64,000 bases of DNA from Theocolax elegans. Lineage: Eukaryota; Arthropoda; Insecta; Hymenoptera; Cerocephalidae. This document shows, one piece after another, positions 59,647-64,000 of this stretch. The notes under the pieces were generated by a model. The model was not told the origin of the DNA, ran no database searches, and saw only the letters and a program-made list of their open reading frames with translations. Positions within the stretch are counted from its first letter, which is position 1. Each line of letters opens with the position of its first letter. Where the stretch lies: positions 47,619,466-47,683,465 of the forward strand of contig CM047431.1 of the NCBI GenBank assembly GCA_026168455.1, read 5' to 3'. The position numbers and the translations under genes are program-made.

Positions 59647-61149
59647 GTTTAATGTAAATATAATACGTAATGTAAGATACAACTACAATAAATATAATAG
59701 GAATCGTGATCGATAATCGATCCGATTCTTCAAATGAACTTGTTAAACAATTATAAGCTTCTTAAATACTCGTAAACCCCTTCCTTCTTAATTCGATCTT
59801 GCATTTGTCAACTTAACGAACTGTCGACCTTGTCAACGTTTAATTCGGTAATATATAAAACTGATCGCTGTAACGCTAATCGATTGAAAGTAATATCTTG
59901 CGCACGTAGATTTTTTTCTTCTTTTTTTTTTAAATCTGTCGCAGTTAAACAAACATGTGCGAGTGTAATGTGTACGTCAAGGTAAAGAAAACGAATTGTT
60001 TCGCACACATGCCGATAAACGTTAACCATTTCCATTTTGATAAATAATTTTCGCTAATTATAATTTCATTTGATCGATCGATGATAAAGGCAAATAAGAC
60101 ATAATATATATGTTTCTCTTATAATTCAAAGTATATTTTGTTATCATAAATATTTTGACATAACTGAAAAAAAATATATTATAATAATAGCTTCCTGTAT
60201 TTTATTACGAACGTAATGAAATTTGCTATCACGAAACCTGGTAAATTTTAAACGTTACATTCGAAAAGAAAATTTGTTCCAAAAAGTATATCTAAATGAT
60301 TTTGGGAAAAATTGTATATTGTCGAAAATTCAGAGAAAGATGGTACAGGATATATATATAAGAATTTAAACTAAAAATTACATAAATATTTGTGTGATAT
60401 TAAAACTTTTATACATACACTAGCTTTTTTTACTTTGAACAATTGGGTAATTTTTATTCATTTTTATCGCCCGTGTATATACTTATTCATTTTTCAGATG
60501 GTTTATTTCTGCGCCGTCATTTCTTTATATTACGTAAGAAATTTAAGACTAATAATTTCGAATAATTAATAAATATACAATTATAGTTTTAACGGTTGCC
60601 TTTGTATCAACTCAAAGAAAATTTAGACCTAAAAAAAATATATGTTTAAATAATGTTTGTTTCGAACGAACAAAATTTTAAATTAAAATAATGATAAGAT
60701 ATTTTACTATATCTTCCTAAATATTTATTAATTAATTCAAACGTATTTTCTTTAATAGAAAATATTCTATTTTATATTCACGCTAGATAATTTACAGTGT
60801 GTTCAATTGATTTATTTCTAAAAAAAGGACGAAAAATGACAAGTATGTTACACAAAAATGAAATTTTGATATTTGTAGATATATATAAAAAAAAGCCTAC
60901 ATTGCAAGTGTTTTAAAATAATGTACCTTTCAATCAATGAATTACCTATATGTAATTGGGTCGAATCCCGCAGTCCACCTTTTTATTTCTCGCTTCTCTC
61001 CTTTTCATACGTAACAGTATATACGAAATAAGACTCTATCAATGTTAAAAAAATACTAATTTATTATAATAATCAAATAAATAATACTAATAATATTAAT
61101 TAAAGGTATGATACACAATGAAACATGTTTATTATAAATAATATTTAGT
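59647..61149. other. SP4 upstream and SP5 downstream region
   Basis: Contains the SP4 TATA-like box and otherwise AT-rich sequence. The 75-codon minus-strand frame at 59808-60035 has no domain. Nothing else recognised. Confidence 0.45.
59761..59768 (-). promoter_or_regulatory. TATA-like box of SP4
   Basis: TATTTAAG on the minus strand within GAGTATTTAAG, 115 bp before the chosen start at 59646. SP2 has GAGTATTTAAA in the corresponding place. Confidence 0.55.
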
Positions 61150-63454
61150 TTAGACGTAAACAATATCGTAAGAGTGTTCGTGATTAAGGACGTTTTTGAT
61201 AAACGTCAAGTACGAGGAGACTCGAGTGAAAATTTCGGGCTCGTAGTGAAGACACGCGTTGTTGTGACTGTTTCGCACTCCGATGACAACTCCGTCGTAA
61301 ACGAGAGGTCCACCGTCGTCACCCTGAAAAATAATACAAAATTATTGATACGGAAAATAATCAACGATACACAGAGAAAGAGAGCAAGGGAGAAAAAATT
61401 AATAATATCGTTAGGAAAAATCAAGTATACGAGAAGTCATAGTTATAGATGTATCTTAACGAGCGAGTCAAGACAAGGCAATAATTACGATAAATATTGT
61501 ATTAATTTCGAAACAAATTGATCTTGTCTTGATCTTGCTTGACAAGTCTTGTCTTGTCTTGATATTGTCTCTTTATTGTGAAATTGGATTCTCAAATGTC
61601 GTCACAAAAGTAAGTTAGATTAACGTGTAGAAAAAACAATTAAAAGTGTTTTGTGATCTTCCGAATGTAAAGTATATTAAAATTGTTTTGGATGTAATTG
61701 AATCATAAAAATTTTACCCCAATAGAATTGAACGTGTTTTAAAAATAATTACCATTGCTAGGAAATGGGTTTAAAAACTAGTCTACTAAATAGTAGTGAA
61801 ACGATTTTTTTCAATGTAAGCTATTTATTTTCATTCGGTTTCCCCTTATGATGCTTTAAATTTTGAATTTCCTATCAGTTACTTGATTATTAACATACAT
61901 TTCTTATTGTTTTCGTTTTTACGACACTATTTCTAAATATATATATATCTACAATTTTGTAACATTGAAATCAAAATTGTCCGAACCATTTTTAATGCTG
62001 TTTTTTATAGCGTGTACACTGCTCGATGAAACCCACTGTTGAGAGGTTAAAAATACATTATAAATAGACAATTGCGATGAAACAGCTGATTTCATTTTAA
62101 TAAATAGAAAATCCATTTTCACTAGGGTATTTATAAAGATAATCTTTAATTGTCATGATTAATACTGAATATTTGAGACAATTGACGTTTCTTAGTTGTT
62201 AATCAATTAATAATTTGCTAAAATCTTAAAATACGTAAGAACTAGATGTTAATATCGAAGAAGTATTATTTTAATATAAGTCAATATAAATTTCTAATAA
62301 AAAATGTGACATTTCTTTGACACAAGTATTTATTTAGCGCTCACAAGAAGGGGTTCCACCTTCTGGGAAACAGATTTTGTTGCAACTTTGAGAACTGTTT
62401 TCTGGTACCCAACTTTGAAAGAATTCATATGAATTTCAATCTCACAGGCTGTTTGACGAAAGTTATATGCAGTTAACAAAAAAATGTGAAATAAATATGT
62501 TTAAGCTTAATCGCCAATAACTCGGAAAGAAATGGACGTAGTTGCTCAAACTCAAATTCATTAAATAGTTGAGATCAAGTAGACATAGTTTAAAAAAAGA
62601 GAAGCTGAAATATCTCAATTTGGACAAAAGTTATGGAAAAAATAAGAATTAGACGAAATATTTGCTTAAAAAGTCTATCAAATTTTAATACTAAATTTTC
62701 GTTAAAATTTTATCTAATTTTTACTTTTTCCGTAACTTTTGTCCAAATTGAGATATTTAAGCCTTTTTTTTTTAAACTATATTTATCTACTTGATCTCAA
62801 CTATTTAATGGCTTTGAGTTTGAGTATCTACGTCTATTTCTTTCCGAGTTATTGGCGATCAAGCTTAAACAGATTTTTTTCACGATTTTTCGATAACTGC
62901 GTATAACTTTTATGAAACAGCCTATGAGATTGAATTTCATATGAATTCTTTCATATTTGGGTGCCAGAAAATAGTTACAACGAAATTGTTCACTTTCATC
63001 TTTAAATTTCAAATCGAAATTCAAGACGAGACCAATACAAATATATCAAGATTAATAAATTGATGTCTAGTGCAACCCTGACATGTTAGTCACTAAAACC
63101 AGTATATCAGTAAGAGTTATAGAAAATAAGAGAAGAAGATAAAAAAATTACCAAACACGAGAACCCGTGAGAGTTGACAGGCTGCGTGCATATGTTTGTG
63201 TTGGTTATGATGGCAGATGCGTTTTGCTTGCACATCTCGTTGGGTATCACTCGAGCGTTTATGTATTTTAGCTGAGCGGGATAAAGAGGCACTTCCTTCA
63301 CGACCTCGCGCGTCACATTTTTCACTAATTTGAGGGTCTTGTGGATACCGTAACCGGTGAACGTCGCGTCGTATCCCTCGTAGCTGTTGTCGTAATGAGG
63401 AAGATGGACTTTCTTGTAATGCCCATCGTCCGCGAGGTCGAAACTTTTTTCTAC
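61150..63454 (-). CDS. SP5: chymotrypsin-fold homologue, catalytic Ser replaced by Asp (partial, 5' end outside window)
   Basis: Only exons 3 and 4 are inside: 63152-63454 and 61150-61323, joined in phase 0. Exons 1 and 2, with the His and Asp motifs, must lie beyond 64000. Exon 3 (SFDLADDGHYKKVHLPHYD...) and exon 4 are closest to SP4 in length and sequence: both last exons are 174 nt, and both read VRNSHNN or IRNSHNN and end IVYV. The motif reads GDDGGPLV, so Ser195 is Asp and it should be non-catalytic. A tandem duplicate of SP4 that lost activity is the simplest reading. Its intron carries a MITE, a (TCTTG)-type repeat near 61511-61560 and a long inverted repeat. Confidence 0.82.
61717..62127. 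mobile_element. CCCTAG-family MITE, diverged, in SP5 intron 3
   Basis: Ends CCCCAATAGAATTGAAC and TTTTCACTAGGG flanked by TA. The middle is diverged from the other copies. Confidence 0.65.
62374..62995. repeat. long inverted repeat in SP5 intron 3
   Basis: Arms of nearly 300 bp (for example AACTCGGAAAGAAATGGACG near 62519 and its complement near 62831) converge around 62690. Arms are diverged by substitutions and short indels. A foldback transposon by structure; no terminal motif shared with the other families here. Confidence 0.75.
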
Positions 63455-64000
63455 CTGTAATTGTGCGAGGTATAATGTATATCCTCATTTGTTTATACAC
63501 CTCTATACACGCCGAGAACATTTTTCGATGTTGTCGATAAATATTGTGTATAGGTAACATTTTTAAATAAAACAAGATGACTGATACTGTCCCGAGGATG
63601 GGTGAAATTGTCATATCGATCCTTTATTTTCATTGATATTGTCAAGATATATCCATAAACAAGTGAATACGTTAACATTTTATCGTGAACACGTGGGTAA
63701 TTTTTACTTATCTTTTTCTTTCATTATAATTTTAATATGTCCTTTTTAACTTTTTTTTATGAATGTCAAAATTAATGTTAGGTATATCAAGTGCTCTTCA
63801 TGCGTCACGTCAATTTTTCAACTTATTACATATTATAACTTAAAATATAACTTTTTATGCAAAAATAACAATGTTTTGAACAATTAATAGTTTCCTTAAT
63901 AAATTACTTTTTTGTCTATTAAACAAACATAATACAAAAAAGCTTGTGTAAAGTTGAAACAATCAGTTAAAAAAATACTCACAAATAAAAAATTAGTGTC
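63455..64000. other. SP5 intron 2, runs off the window
   Basis: No exon 2 motif (reverse complement of the AAHC coding region) is present before the window end, so this is intronic. AT-rich, nothing else recognised. Confidence 0.6.

Noticed and set aside
61506..61570. Short direct repeats of CTTGTCTTGAT type, considered as CRISPR-like or satellite
   Set aside because: No spacer-repeat regularity; a simple degenerate microsatellite in an intron of an animal gene.
28029..64000. Possibility of an integrated viral segment (parasitoid-associated virus)
   Set aside because: No viral structural, replicase or excision-motif genes were recognised; all coding content is insect gene or transposon.

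Overview
The window looks like nuclear DNA of an insect. It is AT-rich, has spliceosomal introns, carries a cytosolic tRNA-Thr gene and 5S rRNA-derived sequence, and is crowded with small inverted-repeat transposons. The cluster of single-domain chymotrypsin-fold genes beside Kazal inhibitors fits a hymenopteran, perhaps a parasitoid wasp, but that placement is inference and no species is named. All gene models were built by hand from reading frame, splice sites, intron phase and family motifs.

Layout. 1-7010: no convincing protein gene; two long palindromic transposons (1838-2990, 4767-5762) and a degenerate tRNA-like sequence. 7011-12952: two minus-strand Kazal-type inhibitor genes with the same three-exon structure; the second contains a three-fold local duplication. 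16843-25904: a 9.06 kb DNA transposon with 163-bp terminal inverted repeats, an uninterrupted Tnp2/CACTA-like transposase on the minus strand and a divergent seven-exon BEN-domain gene on the plus strand, with a broken LINE inserted between them. 27955-28028: tRNA-Thr(AGT). 32391 to the right edge: five chymotrypsin-fold genes, SP1(+), SP2(-), SP3(+), SP4(-) and SP5(-, cut by the window edge). The introns seen have phases 1-0-0, with His and Asp on exon 2 and the Ser motif on exon 4. Only SP4 keeps the canonical GDSGGP motif. SP1, SP3 and SP5 have lost the catalytic serine, and SP2 keeps the serine in a ruined motif.

Between SP1 and SP2 (36-48 kb) is a transposon-rich block. A non-autonomous relative of the 9-kb element (40611-42940) encloses one complete and one partial 5S rRNA unit, and two nested MITEs sit in the spacer. 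A GC-rich 5S-derived SINE-like element and an intron-bearing LARP1-derived pseudogene follow.

The SP proteins are probably secreted. SP4 is the likely active protease. The others are probably non-catalytic homologues that could act as cofactors or decoys, and the Kazal proteins are secreted inhibitors of such proteases. Several near-exact tandem duplications differ mainly by single-base and homopolymer indels and may be assembly artefacts; they affect exons of Kazal 2 and SP2.
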